From Atrichornis clamosus (Eukaryota > Chordata > Aves > Passeriformes > Menuridae): a stretch of 64,000 bases of DNA. Of the stretch, positions 46,901 to 59,136 are shown piece after piece. The notes under the pieces are model-generated. The model saw nothing but the letters and a program-made list of their open reading frames with translations. It had not been told where the DNA came from and did no database searches. Each line of letters opens with the position of its first letter. The stretch's first letter is position 1. The position numbers and the translations under genes are program-made. Location of the stretch: positions 62,001 to 126,000 of the forward strand of contig WBMZ01011547.1 in NCBI GenBank assembly GCA_013400975.1. Reading direction: 5' to 3'.

Positions 46901-49900
46901 GACCTGTCCTCACCATCATACAACAGAGACCTGCTCAGAAGTGATGTCCAGATGGTGATCTGACCATACAGCTGACAGATGCATCTTGGTTCATCCCCAG
47001 CTGATGCTCTGCTCCTAGCTTACTCTGTGGTTTTCACATTTGCCTGAAACCTGTCCAAGACACAACATGGTATCTAGAAACCAATCTCTTGTCTGGCCTG
47101 ATGTCTTCTGGGTGGCTCAGATACCCCTGGAAATGCAAGCAGTGTTGTCTGAAAGAAAGCAGATCAGCACAGGGTATTCCCATGCTGCTTGGCAAGAACA
47201 TGGTAAACCAAATTGCTCCATCAAATCAATTCCTGCTGCATTAAATTAATGTTGATAGAAATGCAAGAGTGCTTACACTGGCTTGTATTTAATGCTAGGT
47301 GAGAGCATTATTAATTATAGGGGACAGCATCTTCCTCAGTTCTATTGATGGTTTGGGGAACTTTCAAGTAACAGAAGAGCAGTTGTTTCCTCAGCCCAGC
47401 AGGCTGTGGCAATGCCAACAGCACCGTGCTTACCAGCTCACCACAGCCCAGCAAGGATCCAGTCTGGGGACGAGGTTGTCCCTTGATGTCCTCCTGACCA
47501 TCCCTCACTGCTGAGGCCACTTCCAAGAGAACAGGAAGGAAAGTGCTGAAAAAGAGAGACTGGAAATGACCAAATGTTTTGACCATTTGGATTCAGTTGG
47601 TAAATGGCTTTGGCTGAAAATATACATCAAATCATTTCAGTCCAGCATTTCTTAGTTAAAGCTTTCTGATCTTTTGTTTTGAACTGTTGTTATTTTGAAA
47701 TTTGCCTACATTTTGAACGATGAAAGAAAGTGGAAGCTGTCAAACTACAAGGGAAATAACTTTGAAGTCTAAATAAAAGCATTTCCTTTTAAGTTTGAAG
47801 ATACATAGCTTCTGATGTTTTTGCTGTACAAACACTTCCTTACACTCCGTAAAGTTTACATTTAAAGTCAGCCCAGCCCATACCCTTAGAAGAAGACAGA
47901 GGGTGGGAGCGCTGTCATCATTAAATGAAAAAACCTCATTATCAATGCAGTGCTATTTATCCTAGGCCAGAGCAGGCAAAATGTTTCTCTACAGACTGGT
48001 ACAGTTCAGGGGAAGGATAGGGCTACCTGTGACGATCAGCCCTGTAGCCTGTGCGTGCCGCTCAGAGGAAACCAGAAGCTATCAGCAAGCACAGCCCCTC
48101 CTGGACAGCAGGGTGGAGCCATCAGAAATATACAGCATGATCCCTCTCTTTCCTGTTATTCACAAGCCTTTTGGTGCTGTCAGCTTCCACTGACAAATGC
48201 TTCCCGCTCAGCCTGTGGCATCACTGATGGATTGCTCTGAGCCCATGATGGGAAGTTTGTAATTACATTCTTGTCGGTCAGCACAGTGACCACACTGCCT
48301 GCACTGGCCATGCTCACGTGGCAAGAGCACACAGTGAGGGATGTATGGGAGGATGGAGCACAGTATAACCCAAAACTATCCACAAGAAAAGTGAAGAGCA
48401 CTGCATGAAGTGCAGAAACCTAAGGCAATGCAAGATACATCAGTGAGCTCTTGTCTGACTGAGGAAAGGCTTCCCCTGCCAGCTGCCCATCAGCTGGTCC
48501 TGCTTGTTATCTTCAGTTCCTGTTGCCAGGTCCAGTCCACGACAGTTTTTCATTGAGCCCAATTGAAGAAAAGTACATCACATGCATCCAAGTAAGAGAT
48601 AATGGCTGAAATGAGGCAGGACAAGGTGCTGCTAGATGATCAGAAACGCAGATTTTGATTGTACATCAACTGGACAAGAGGATTGAAAGCAACTATCATT
48701 CTTGCAGCTCCCACTGAACTTCAAATCTTCATAGTGCTCAGATGCTGCAGTGAGCACAACGTTAAACGGAGACAAGAGGGACAAGCTCCCACCTCTATGA
48801 GCCAAGTAGCACCAGGGGAAAATACGTGATTTACAGCAGTCAAAATATTGACTGGAGGGCTTTAGATAAGCCAAAGTTCCCAGTGCAGATTCTGATCCTG
48901 TATTTTAGCTTCCTAAGACAGCTGTGGGCCAGCATAACTGTAGTGGTTTATTGCCAGGGACACACGTACTGAAAACCTGTCCCCAAAACTTAGTCAGGTG
49001 CGCACTGACAAGGGCAGGGATCCTCTTTAGTTACACAGGTGTACATTCAGTGTAATGCACCTTAACTCCACAAGATCAAAACTGTAATGGGAGTAACTCA
49101 GCATTAGCTTAGCTGAGAGCCTTTGTATTTCTCCCAGATGAGCGTCTGACTCAGTCTCATGTACCCAAAAGCAGAATCTGGCACTTCTTTATACATTATG
49201 TTGTTACCTTCTTAGAGCAACGTTAACTGTTTGATTCATAAATTGTGTCTGTCTGATCATCCACATCTCCACCTTAGAGAAAAGCAGGCAAGATATTTTT
49301 CCTTCTTCATAGGTTTCATCAAAACAAAAATGGGCACGTAGCTTTTGTTCCAACACTTTTTAACAATTCCTGTGTGGAGAGTAGGATAAATTTCAACCAC
49401 GATGCTTCAGCTGGGAGGACAGAGACTGGAAGAGTCTCATCCTGGAAAACGTTTGCAATGTCCCTATGGTTGCTCACTCTTCACTACTATAGAAAACTGT
49501 CTCACAGGTGCAGAGAAGAAAATTTTAGACCAGAGCGTGACAGACCAGGTCCTATGCTGCACTTGGTGTCACCAAAAGGTAGCAAGGGCTGTTTAGGTAT
49601 TTTCAGTCTATGAAAAAACAAAGTCCTTGAAGGGTTCCTAGAGAAACCCTCTCTGTGCAATTGTTTTGGGGGCAACCAGCTAATTTTCTGTATCAAACAC
49701 TGGCCATATCTGAGCAATTCTGATGCTAACAGGCCCTGTGGCAGGGAAAGCAAGGTAAAGCATCACCCCTGAAAGCTTTTACTGTTGTGTGCTGGCCACA
49801 GAGGTGGCTGGCCCTGCAGGAATGTGGGGGCAGTGGAGGATCTGCCTGATTTGTACTTGCTGGAATCACTTCACTAAAATGCAGATTAATTTGCTATTAA

Positions 49901-52900
49901 ATAGCCCAAATTGCCCATAGCAGCCTCTGAAGGCTGACTGTGAAACAGGGACCTTCAGCACATTGAGGCTAAGCTTCAGTCTGGTTTAGGTCCTCTACAG
50001 GGGTAGATCCACCTTGACCCAAGACCTGGAAGAACTACTGTACACCTTTTCCCTCTCATTTTCTGGGCAGCTGTATTTGCTCTCAGGAGTTAGAGGTTGT
50101 CTCTAACTTTTGCTAAAAGTCAGATTTTCTTCATGCCTGTCCCAAACACACCTTTGCTTTCCTTAGCTTACCTTCAGCCTTAGACACAGAGCACAGGAAA
50201 TCAGGGCCATCGTCTCTTCTCGCCCCCTGCCCATTTTGCCCTACAAACCCAGCAGCCACAGACATGAAGCAGGACCATACAACATTAAACACAGGACAAA
50301 TATGGATCAATAAAAGGGTCTCTAAACTGAAAAAGGTCACAGTCAAATGCTTGACACTTTCTCTCCAATTTAAGTTAGAGCCAAATGTTTTGCTTCATCC
50401 TCTGCTCCAAGTCCTCTGTCCCTTGTAGCCTCCCTTTGTGTTTCCACAGCTATAAGGGGTTGGATTTGCCTCATTGTCTCCTCAGGGCAATACAGACACA
50501 CCACCAGTCATGCAATAGCAAACTGGCAGGAAGGGGAGTTGCTAGATGCACAAAAAGAGGATACAGTGTGGCAGAAAGCCTAGGTTTTCAGGGATGATAA
50601 GGAACTTCTGACTACCCATTGGAACAGTGTACAAAAAATGACTGTTCATTTTGGGACAGCTCAAAGCGGCCACATTTTCAGAAGCTGATATCCATGCACT
50701 TTTTGAAAATCATGCTTCTGAAGCTGGGCACCCCCCAGTCCCTAGCTGCTTTGAGATATGTTGGTTATAGTGCTTTTGATTCAAGCTTTTCCCACCAGAT
50801 ATCATGTAGGCTTTGTTCTCCCTTTGGGTCCTGGGGCTGTGCTCCTTCCCACTGCACAGCCACACTAAGTACTCAGTTTTACAGCTGAGTAACTTTTGTC
50901 TTGCCACCACTTCTGCAGGCTCTGCCTGAGAGGAAAATAAAACTCGTTAATGTGAATAACTGGTTGACTTGGAGTCAACAACCTCTGTCTCAACCTCAGA
51001 CACAAAAGCATCTGGACATAATAATACCTGTTTATAAATAACATTTTATCATCATTTGTTTAAAAAGAAGTAAATCCTAATGTTGATTATTTTTGAACAC
51101 ACCATGAGCCTTCTGACATAATGAAAAGACAGGAAGAGTCCCAGGGCTGGCATTTCCCCAAAAATGTAGATTGTTGTGGGAAAGGAGACAGAGTAAGCTT
51201 CCTGCTTTTGTAGAGGGAACTTATTTTTTGAAGTAAGATAAACTTAGAGCACTGCTTTTGTAAAGATCGAGGCTTATTTTACTCACTGATATCACACACG
51301 CATCAGCAGGCAGAGCCAAGGTGGAAGTGAGCCCCTGCATGTATTTATTAGCAGCACGTTCAACACAGTCCGATCACGGCACAGGGGAGGACACTTGCTG
51401 TGCACGGGGAACTCCTGGGATCAGAAACGGTGAGCTGCACAGCAGGAGTCTGGGAAGCATTGTTGCTTGTCCTCTGCCATAGGATTCCTGTCTGTCTCCA
51501 GCACTGCCCTTGGCTGAGCAGCAGTGACACTCTGGCAGGTCCTGAGTGAAGAGAGATCAGTGGAAAAGGTTATCCTGCCACAGTCAGACAGTGAAGTTGA
51601 TCCTGCAGACTTTCTTCAGGCATCTCTTAAAGACTGAGAAGGTAGCAACAGGGATGTAAGCTGGGGTCTTCTAAAGACTAGTGAAAAGATGTTCTTTCAG
51701 TTTGGCAGCTTGGTTCAGGTACACGTCTCTCACACACCAGTGATGAGGGTCTGAGTACAGCAGACAAAGTGTACCCCCAAGTTGGTCACAATGCAGCAAA
51801 CCAATGCAACCTGCAGATGTGTGCCTTTGGGTAGGAGCCAAGCTCAGCCTCAGCACGTGTAAGTGAACTTGCACTGAGGACTATGGGCTACGTGAGCCAT
51901 ACTAGCCCCAGCTGTCTATACCATACAGTATGCCATATAGAACCATATTTGTTTGTAAGGCTCCTGTGGCCAGTAAAAGACAAAAATTAGTCTGAGAGGT
52001 GGAATGAGAAACAGGCTGTTGTAAGGTTTTCCTCTGCATCAGCCTGTGATCAGTCAGAAGAGTCCCTTTGATGGTGGATATTGCTGAATACTCCAAAAAA
52101 GAGCTTCAGATCTGTAGCTCAAATCTGTCTAAGACCAAAGCCCCTTGCAAGAAGAAGCCTGAGTGTGTCTTTACCACAGCACACATGACTCTCAGGAGTG
52201 GGCAGGGCTCTCAGCTGTTAGTAAGAATTGCTCTGTTGTTACTCCATGGTCCAAGGTGCACTGTAATTGTAGGTGAACCAAGGTAACAGCAAAGCCCTGG
52301 GATCTGGTCTGGGATACCTAGAACACATTTGCCAACTGATTGAGAAGATTGGGCAGCTGCAGGAGCACAACCTGCGTCTCCAAAAACAAGTGTGCAGCTT
52401 GAAGAAAGAGCAGAAGATGAGCCAGATAAAAGAGGTAAGCAGACACCATAATATCTTCCATTGAGTAATATATCTTGAGTAATATACTCAAGACCCAGAG
52501 AGAAAGTTCTAAGTCTGTGAGGGAAGATGCCAATTTACCAGATCCAACACCTGCCTGGGCTGCGTACTCTGGTCTTCAGGGAGCCCTTGCCCACCACAGT
52601 GGGCTTAGTTTCCTGAGGCTGGGCTTGAGTTTCTGTTTCTATTCAATTTTGTTTCCCAGATGTGCTTGCTTCTGTTGAGTTAAAAAGCGTCCCTCTCACC
52701 TCATGCAATGCCAGCTCTAAGTCAATAACTTTTACTTCTCTACAGTTGTAAACTTCCCAAGAAAACATCTCTCCTCAATGCTATCAAAACAAAATCCACA
52801 GAGCTCCATAGCAATTGTGTTTTGTGTTGAAAGATCTTTCTTTTCCTTCTGGTTTCAAACTGTCAAAATCCCAGAAATTCTCAAAAAACAGACAATGGGA

Positions 52901-55900
52901 AAGAGAAGCAGTGGTACCATGACCCAACTCCATTCTTTTTTTCACTTTCTGTGCTCCTGAGCTGCCAGATGAAGAGTCTCTGATATGAAACATATCAGTG
53001 TTCCCATTTGTCATTTTTATCAGCCAGATCTAGCTGGCAAATTTGACTGAAATTTGCAAATAATTTCAGGGTCCTCCTAAACAGCATTTTTTAGTCCCTG
53101 CATATTTTGTTCTGTTCTACCCCACCTCTACTTCTCAGTTTTTTCCTTCAGTCATCACACCAGATTTCTCCCCTGCCTTTTTGTTTATTTTATCACTCCC
53201 AAAGGAGCAGAAGGGGTTTGTCACACTCAGCTATTTCTTCCCAGACATGCTGTGGCGAGTCTTTTATTCTCCCGATAGCATCATTGTTCCCCTGGAGCTG
53301 CTCTCCCACCTGCTGGGACTGGATCTGCAGTAGGTGACTGACTCCTCCTCAGAGCCAAAGCCAAGTTCTGAGTCAGGTTGCAGAGCAGAGTAGCTTGTCA
53401 TTTCCACGTACCCATCTCTCACACTCAGAGGAATGCAGCCTCCTACACAGAGCCTGGGAATTGTTAACACATTTCCTGAAGCTTTACAACTGTGAGTCAT
53501 TGCTCCAAGTAACTCTTCCAAGCTGCAAGCTCATCTGGTGTACATGCCCCCCCTCCCCAGCTCCCACTGAAATGAAAGGCACCGTGCTTTCATTTAAATA
53601 TTTGAAACTTTGATCTTTTTGGTACTTTTCAAGACATCTCAGCAGTGTCTTCTCAGATGCATTTGCCCCATACTGTTCAGTGGGGAATTGGATCCCCAGA
53701 TGTAACATTCAGCACTTGCTGTGTGCTCTACAAAATGGGGCACCCCCTCGGGTATCTCTGTTGTGCCTGCACCTCCTATATTTGAGCAGCTCTTCATCAT
53801 TTTGCCCCTCTGTGTAGAAGAGGAACACAACTACCCCATTTGCCATGAAACTTGAAGACTGCTGTCCACATTTTGAAGGCCATCCAAAGACTCCTTTACA
53901 AACCATATTCACTCTCCATGTAGACCATAAGCATGGAAAGGTTTCCATGTCCCAGAAATGTCTAGGGAAGACACAACCCCCAAAGTAGAGATGGCTTGGT
54001 GTGGTATTAAGAGCTGGTCATGAGGATTGTAGATAACCAACGCTCCCACTGCTGCTCTTGAGAGGGGTACAGACATCACCACTGAGATGATGTTTCAATC
54101 CTGGGACACGAAGGGAAAGCTGCTGCTGCACCACATCCTTTGCTTTACAGGGAAATCTATAATCCCATGGGCCAAACCTAGCATCTTTCATCAGATTTTT
54201 GAAGCACCTGCCAGAGGTATAGGTAATACAAAGTGCCACGTTTCTGTGACAACACAGCCAGATGAGAAGTGACATTGAAACCATCAACTGCTTGGGGGTC
54301 TCCAGAGGTATTAAAATGGTGTTGGCCTGTCCTGGTTCCAACACCAATAAACAGTTTGGATCCCTTTCTGCTTCAGCTGGATAAAGCTCTTGCTTCCTGC
54401 CCTACCAAAAGCTTGTGCAACATGGTTGTACAAGGTAAAAAATCTCCCCTCCCCACCAGCTACAACAGAAGTACACAGGCTGAAGTACCACATACAGTCA
54501 ATCTGACTGGTAATAAGCAAGAGAACTATGGCATCCCATCAATAAAAATACAAGATATTGTTGTCTGTGCATGTTCCAAAAAAATAACATCTTAAAAGAC
54601 GAGTTATTGTTATAACTGATCTGTTTATTTACACTCATGCCTTAGCTGGGCAGTTCTGTGTTTAGAAACTTGTATTTAATTCCTTCTGGGAAACAAACCA
54701 AGAAGATGTTGAGCATCAGGCAATTTAAGTGGTAATGAATCCATGAAAACTCTGCATTAGCAACTCCAGGCTGTTCAGCCTTTTAGAGAATTAAAGAATT
54801 TGTCCGGGTGCTGGTGGGTCCCAGGATGAGGAGGGACATTCCTGGACTGGAATGTTTGCAATTTATCTGTACTATCTCACCACCCATTATCTTGGGCTGT
54901 TGCAGCCTGAGAGCCTGCACACTTTCTTTGTCTGGTACAGGAACACCTTCTGCAGCATTGCTCCTGTGGAGCTGTCAGCATCTTCCTCAACTCATATCAA
55001 GATGTGAAAACAAGTTTTGCTGGGAGGAGCAGACCTCACAGCCTCTTGGTTCAGACTGGAAACTCTTCTGATCTTTCCATCATCCCAGAAATAGGAGCGA
55101 ACACCGAGAAGCTGAGCAGCTGCAACGGTGAGTTCAAATACCTCTAACCTGCCCTCCTGTTTGCTACCACTTAGTCAAATAAGCTGACCAGCCACTTTCT
55201 TTTCCCTAAGAAAGACTGTTGGGAACAGAGCAAAGTTTTAGTAGAATTAAACCCTAGCTGGAAATCCAAGAGAAGCAGTTCAAAATGCTTTGTCTATACC
55301 TAGGATTTTAACACTGGCTGCTTCACACGTGTGAATTGGGGGTTTTGCTCTGCAGCTGTGGCTATAAAGATTAGCACAAATGCATTATAAAATGGGTCTT
55401 TCTTTTGGAAGCTTAGCATGCCTGAATGGGTCCATTAAGTCACAGAGTCCCTCTCCATGTGGCATTAAAATCCCCCAAGGCAAGGTAGGATTTGATCTTA
55501 GATGGAAAGCCTTATGCCTGTTGTTAGTCTCCTACCCTCTCAAGTAGGCACAGAACACATTCCTGGAGGATGACTTATTCTATGTACCAAGTGGAAATAA
55601 GCCCCAGCTGCAAAGCTTGGATCCAGAGACTAACTTTTCCAGAAGGCTGAGAAACAGTGGGCTCACCCTACTGGTGATAAAGTCAGATGAAAATTCTGGA
55701 TCCAATGTTAGACATGAACCAGCTCACCAAATGAGACTGATTAGTTTGTTTCAAACCTTGGACTTCAGCCTGTCTTTACTACCTGGTGAAACAAGAACAT
55801 CCTCCTATTAGGGTTGAGTTGGAATGTAAATGGCCTTTGGGATCACTAGTGCTGAGGCTCAAAAATATCCTTTCCTAGCATTTTCAGAGGAGGCCTGGAA

Positions 55901-58900
55901 GGAAAATAGGACCATGAGGAAGCCATTAGAAAGTCCTGCCATGGTCAGACACTTTATTGGAGCATTTAGCTTCTTTCCACTGCAGTGTAGCATGAAGACA
56001 TATGAAGTCTCATCCCATCTCTAAGTCCTTAGGGTTCTCACCCCATCTGGAGTCAAAACTGGCTGACAGCACTGCCCAGAGGCCATCCTAGCAGGACACT
56101 GCCAAAAAATGTGACCAAGTCCTTGCTTTTCATTGCAGGAAGCGAGAGGTACCCGGAATCAGGAAAGAGCCAGCCGATGGTGGGGCTGAGGAAGTCATCA
56201 AACAATAGGAACAAGGAAAATGAGTTCAGAGAAGCTGGTAGCATGGCTGAGGGACAGGCTTTTCCATCAAAGGACCCTGCAGTAAGAAAAGTGAGTAATA
56301 AGTTTGGAGCCAGACTCTGAGTGGAACCTGTGGGAGAAGCAGAGAGAAGATCTGCTCAGGCAGATCACAGTGGAGTGCCAAGAGAGCAAGCCAATCCTGT
56401 CTGCTACTGAGCAGAACTGGGCCACAGAGGGTCAGGGTCTGTCTCTCTCTCCTCCCAGACTTAAATGAAAAAGGACTATGGCTCTACGCCAAAAAAGTCA
56501 CAAATGGGTCACTAGTGCAGGAGAAAAGAGCACTGCAGACAGCAGCATGCATTTTACCCTCACCAACTCCAAGTAACTCAGTGTGCAGACACTATCATAA
56601 GTATTTTCAGTACTGATTCTAGTGAGATTAAACCAAGCATTCATTACCACTTATAAAAATTTTAGTGGATCAGTCCTTAGCTGGTCACACCTATTACCAA
56701 ACTGGCAGCACATCAGCATAATTAGCCCCAGTCCTCAAAGCATGTTTCAGGGAATGTACCTCAGTGAATCCATGTCACTAAAGTCCAAGGAAGCCAGGAT
56801 GAATGCTTTCCTCTCCTTTTCTTTCCCATTGTTTGTGTCTGCCTCAGCACTTTCATGTTCCGGTGGGGATCAGAAGTGCTGAAATGCCAGAGCAGAGAGT
56901 CTAATCAGAGTATTCCCAGCCCAACAGGAAAGAGGAAGGAGTAGGTCTCACGGGAAAGACCTTCTCATGAAATTTCCACCCCAAAGTTGCAAATAGGTCA
57001 CAAATACTTCAATGAACTTCAAAACCTAAATTAAGACTGAATCCTGAAAGGTATTCCATGCTCTGGCTTGTGTCCAGTCAGCTTCCAGAGTATTTTAAGC
57101 ACATGGGAAGTCCTGATGACTTCACAGGACTGGAGAACTAAGATCCACGCACTTTAAACTGAATCCTAATGCTCTCTTGTTACATCACACCTTAGTATTG
57201 TCACTTAGTATTGGATTTTGTACCCTGAGCATGAAATGCCCCATTTTTTCCTACAGTGCAGGTATTGTATGGAAATTGTCTGCTACACTCATTCCCAGGC
57301 TACTAGGGACAATACACAAGAGCTGGCAGTCTAAATACAAAAGAGAGGCAGGCGTGGAAGAAGAAACAAGGCATTATCACACATGTGAGGGGCTGAGTCG
57401 TAAAGAGATACAGGACTTGACCAAGGCTATGGGTATATTCCAGGGCAGAGCTGAGAACAAAGCCTAGTCTGTTGCCAACGCTGGGAGATGGTCTCACTGT
57501 CTCGTTATTTATCAGTGTATTTGCCTTTTGTTCTTAGGGTCTGGACATCAGCAAGAACATCTCGGTACGTACTATCTTTGCAGAATATATTTAACTTGTG
57601 TCTGCATTATCTTGGGCCAAGCCCCTGTAGTGCACAACATTGTATATGAACAAGAGAGGTTTGTTGACCCCCAAAATTACTCTCACAGATGGCAGGAGCA
57701 GGCAACTGCTCAGGCTTTCTGCAGTATCAGCAGAAAGTGCTTGCTTTTCTGAGACAACACCAGCACGACGAGGGACTAACTGCTGAGGCTTCCAAAACCC
57801 TTCCACAGCACACAGTAATCCTAGCAGTAAACACAAAGATTTGCTATTTCCATGAGCAAACAGTCTTCTTACAGGCAATTAACTCAATAGCTCTGGATCA
57901 GGTGCTGTAGTTCTCAGCTGAGCCCCTGACCTTTCAGTTTTGAACGGAAAACTTTGCAGAGCCCCAGGAAGAACTATTGCAATAGGCATTGCTGGGGCTG
58001 GTACGTGTGGCCAGGCAGCTGCCAGGCTGTGCTCTCAAGGTGGCCACAACTCCTGCAGTAAATGGCTCTGCTGGTGGCACAGTGAGAAGGAACCTCGGGA
58101 CAGGGCAGAACAATGCCCAGAACTTAACAATGGTTTGAGAACGTCACTGAAATGGGAATAATTTTTCCCCATTATGCTGGTTCTGGGGCATGATCATTTT
58201 TGTTCTGTTCCCTGGGTTTTGCAGCCACCACTTTAGGAAATTTAAAACTATATAGAAAAAAAACCCCCATGAAATTTTTTGATGCATAGCTCCTTTTAGT
58301 TCATGAGTCCAGATAAGCTCAGCCTGAAGAGAACAAACAGCAGGGATGGCCTTCTGAGACTCCCTGACCTCCTGATAATCTCTATTAGCATTTCAAATGT
58401 AAGGGTCCAATAGCTGTGACTTGCAGACATGACAGGGAAACAAAGGCTTGATCTCTTCTAATTCATGGTCCACAGAAGTTACTACCTTAAAAAGGGCTGA
58501 TGCCAATGCACCTGGCCTAATAGAAAGGATAAGAGAGTCAAACAGCTTTTTTTGGTTTTGTTGTAAAACCCCCCTGGGCGCATGTGAGTAGGTAGGAAAC
58601 CAAACCAATCTTCTCCTTTAGTACAGTATAATAGTAGGGTAAAACGTGCCCTTAGGCAGCTACTTAGCACTCATCAGTGAGGTGCCCTCACTCTCTGAAA
58701 CCTTAAGTCAGGAATAACAGCAGAGTCCTTAGGCAGGAAAATGTTACCAAACAAAATATGAAAAAGTATGGTATTATTCACAGTTCATCCATCCTGTCTT
58801 CTCATGTCCTAGACAGATACAGGCTGGCCACTGGGCATCTTTGCACAGTGTTAAAAATTCTTTTGTGGGCCCTGACCCCTATCTGTCTGAAATAAAGAAG

Positions 58901-59136
58901 CTTCCCTCTTCCCACCACCCTGGAGTACCCCAAAATATCATATGTTGACCAGATGACGTCTGCCAGCAACTTGCCTCTGGTCCTTCAAGTTGTGGTTTCT
59001 TTTTGCTCCCTAGGGTGAGAGCCATGCTTGGGGGAGAATGAGAGATCTTATGAGGAAGACACGGTTGAGAAACCAGAACAAGTTGGGGCTGTCCTCCACT
59101 GCTCTGAAGAGGTCCTGCCCACAGCTGTATAGGTGA
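34332..59136 (+). CDS. DUF4657 family protein, C8orf58-like (516 codons, 7 coding exons)
   Basis: Joining 34332-34380, 44158-45008, 52273-52434, 54941-55127, 56139-56290, 57538-57564 and 59014-59136 gives one open frame of 516 codons and a TGA stop, with GT-AG borders and agreeing phases (1,0,0,1,0,0). No enzymatic domain is visible. Order: short N-terminus; long acidic, Ser/Pro-rich, probably disordered region (17-300) with SEDSGVE (118-124) and DSGVLS (152-157); leucine zipper (319-343) after GSGLGYLEH; Ser-rich linker; basic tail (477-516) with HAWGRMRDLMRKTRLRN, ending QLYR. From memory, human C8orf58 has the same order (DSGVEM, GQGLRYLEHLC coiled coil, W-D-K-V-K-V-L motif), so I place the gene in DUF4657. 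No function is established. Without the optional 27-nt exon the protein is 507 residues. The gene model is strong; the family name is moderate. Confidence 0.82.
34381..44157. other. Intron 1 of the DUF4657-type gene
   Basis: 9.8 kb between the first exon and the main acidic exon. Apart from the rest of the CpG island, a candidate alternative first exon, a poly-A run and a G/T-rich tract (38513-38562), I see no exon or mobile element here. Confidence 0.7.
39843..39860 (+). repeat. Poly-A run of 18
   Basis: Eighteen consecutive A inside intron 1 of the plus-strand gene. No retroposed gene body is recognisable immediately upstream, so it is scored as a simple repeat. Confidence 0.9.
44158..45008 (+). 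CDS. DUF4657-type gene, coding exon 2 (main acidic region)
   Basis: 851 nt, residues 17-300. The acceptor is TTTCTTTAAAGCAG and the donor is GAG|GTGAGA. Ser/Glu/Pro-rich and probably disordered. Notable stretches: FESKCRLQRFSKFESEDSG (conserved-looking core), SPSTPTGSEKSF, DSFCDSGVLSTSSSPE, and DSLDEYMDECCRLSE at the end. The open frame also runs 180 nt into the upstream intron, but the phase from exon 1 and the polypyrimidine tract place the true start at 44158. Confidence 0.9.
45009..52272. other. Intron 2 of the DUF4657-type gene
   Basis: 7.3 kb. It contains one candidate alternative terminal exon (46106-46150, with AATAAA signals at 46503 and 46515). No other supportable exon or repeat. 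Confidence 0.65.
52273..52434 (+). CDS. DUF4657-type gene, coding exon 3 (leucine zipper)
   Basis: 54 codons, phase 0/0, residues 301-354. The acceptor is AATTGTAG and the donor is GAG|GTAAGC. GSGLGYLEHICQLIEKIG starts a regular coiled coil: I319, I326, N333, V340 and L322, L329, L336, L343 recur every seven residues. The family's GxGLxYLEH motif lies at residues 310-318. Confidence 0.9.
54941..55127 (+). CDS. DUF4657-type gene, coding exon 4
   Basis: 187 nt, residues 355-416 plus a split Gly, phase 0 in and phase 1 out. The acceptor is CTGGTACAG and the donor is GTGAGT. It encodes EHLLQHCSCGAVSIF, then a Ser-rich stretch including PHSLLVQTGNSSDLSIIPE. No known domain. Supported by an open frame through both splice sites and by phase agreement with exons 3 and 5. 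Confidence 0.82.
56139..56290 (+). CDS. DUF4657-type gene, coding exon 5
   Basis: 152 nt, residues 417-467, phase 1 in and phase 0 out. The acceptor is TTTTCATTGCAG and the donor is AAA|GTGAGT. The segment is hydrophilic and rich in Lys/Arg/Asn/Ser (GSERYPESGKSQP, RKSSNNRNKENEF), likely a flexible linker. Confidence 0.82.
57538..57564 (+). CDS. DUF4657-type gene, candidate 27-nt microexon
   Basis: Encodes GLDISKNIS. Flanked by a good acceptor (TTTTGTTCTTAG) and a GTACGT donor; phase 0 on both sides, so it can be included or skipped without breaking the frame between exon 5 and the last exon. A TGC lies 13 nt before the acceptor. No transcript evidence is available here. Confidence 0.5.
59014..59136 (+). 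CDS. DUF4657-type gene, last coding exon
   Basis: 40 codons plus TGA, phase 0 in, residues 477-516. The acceptor is TTTTTGCTCCCTAG. Strongly basic: GESHAWGRMRDLMRKTRLRN, then LKRSCPQLYR and stop at 59134-59136. The basic run could act in nuclear localisation or nucleic-acid/membrane binding; that is inference. Confidence 0.85.
   Translation, partial: GESHAWGRMRDLMRKTRLRNQNKLGLSSTALKRSCPQLYR

Larger units (their letters stand above)
52435..59013. other. Introns 3-6 of the DUF4657-type gene
   Basis: Non-coding sequence between the later exons (52435-54940, 55128-56138, 56291-57537, 57565-59013). No recognisable mobile element or nested gene. The open frames on either strand are short and unsupported. 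Confidence 0.65.
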
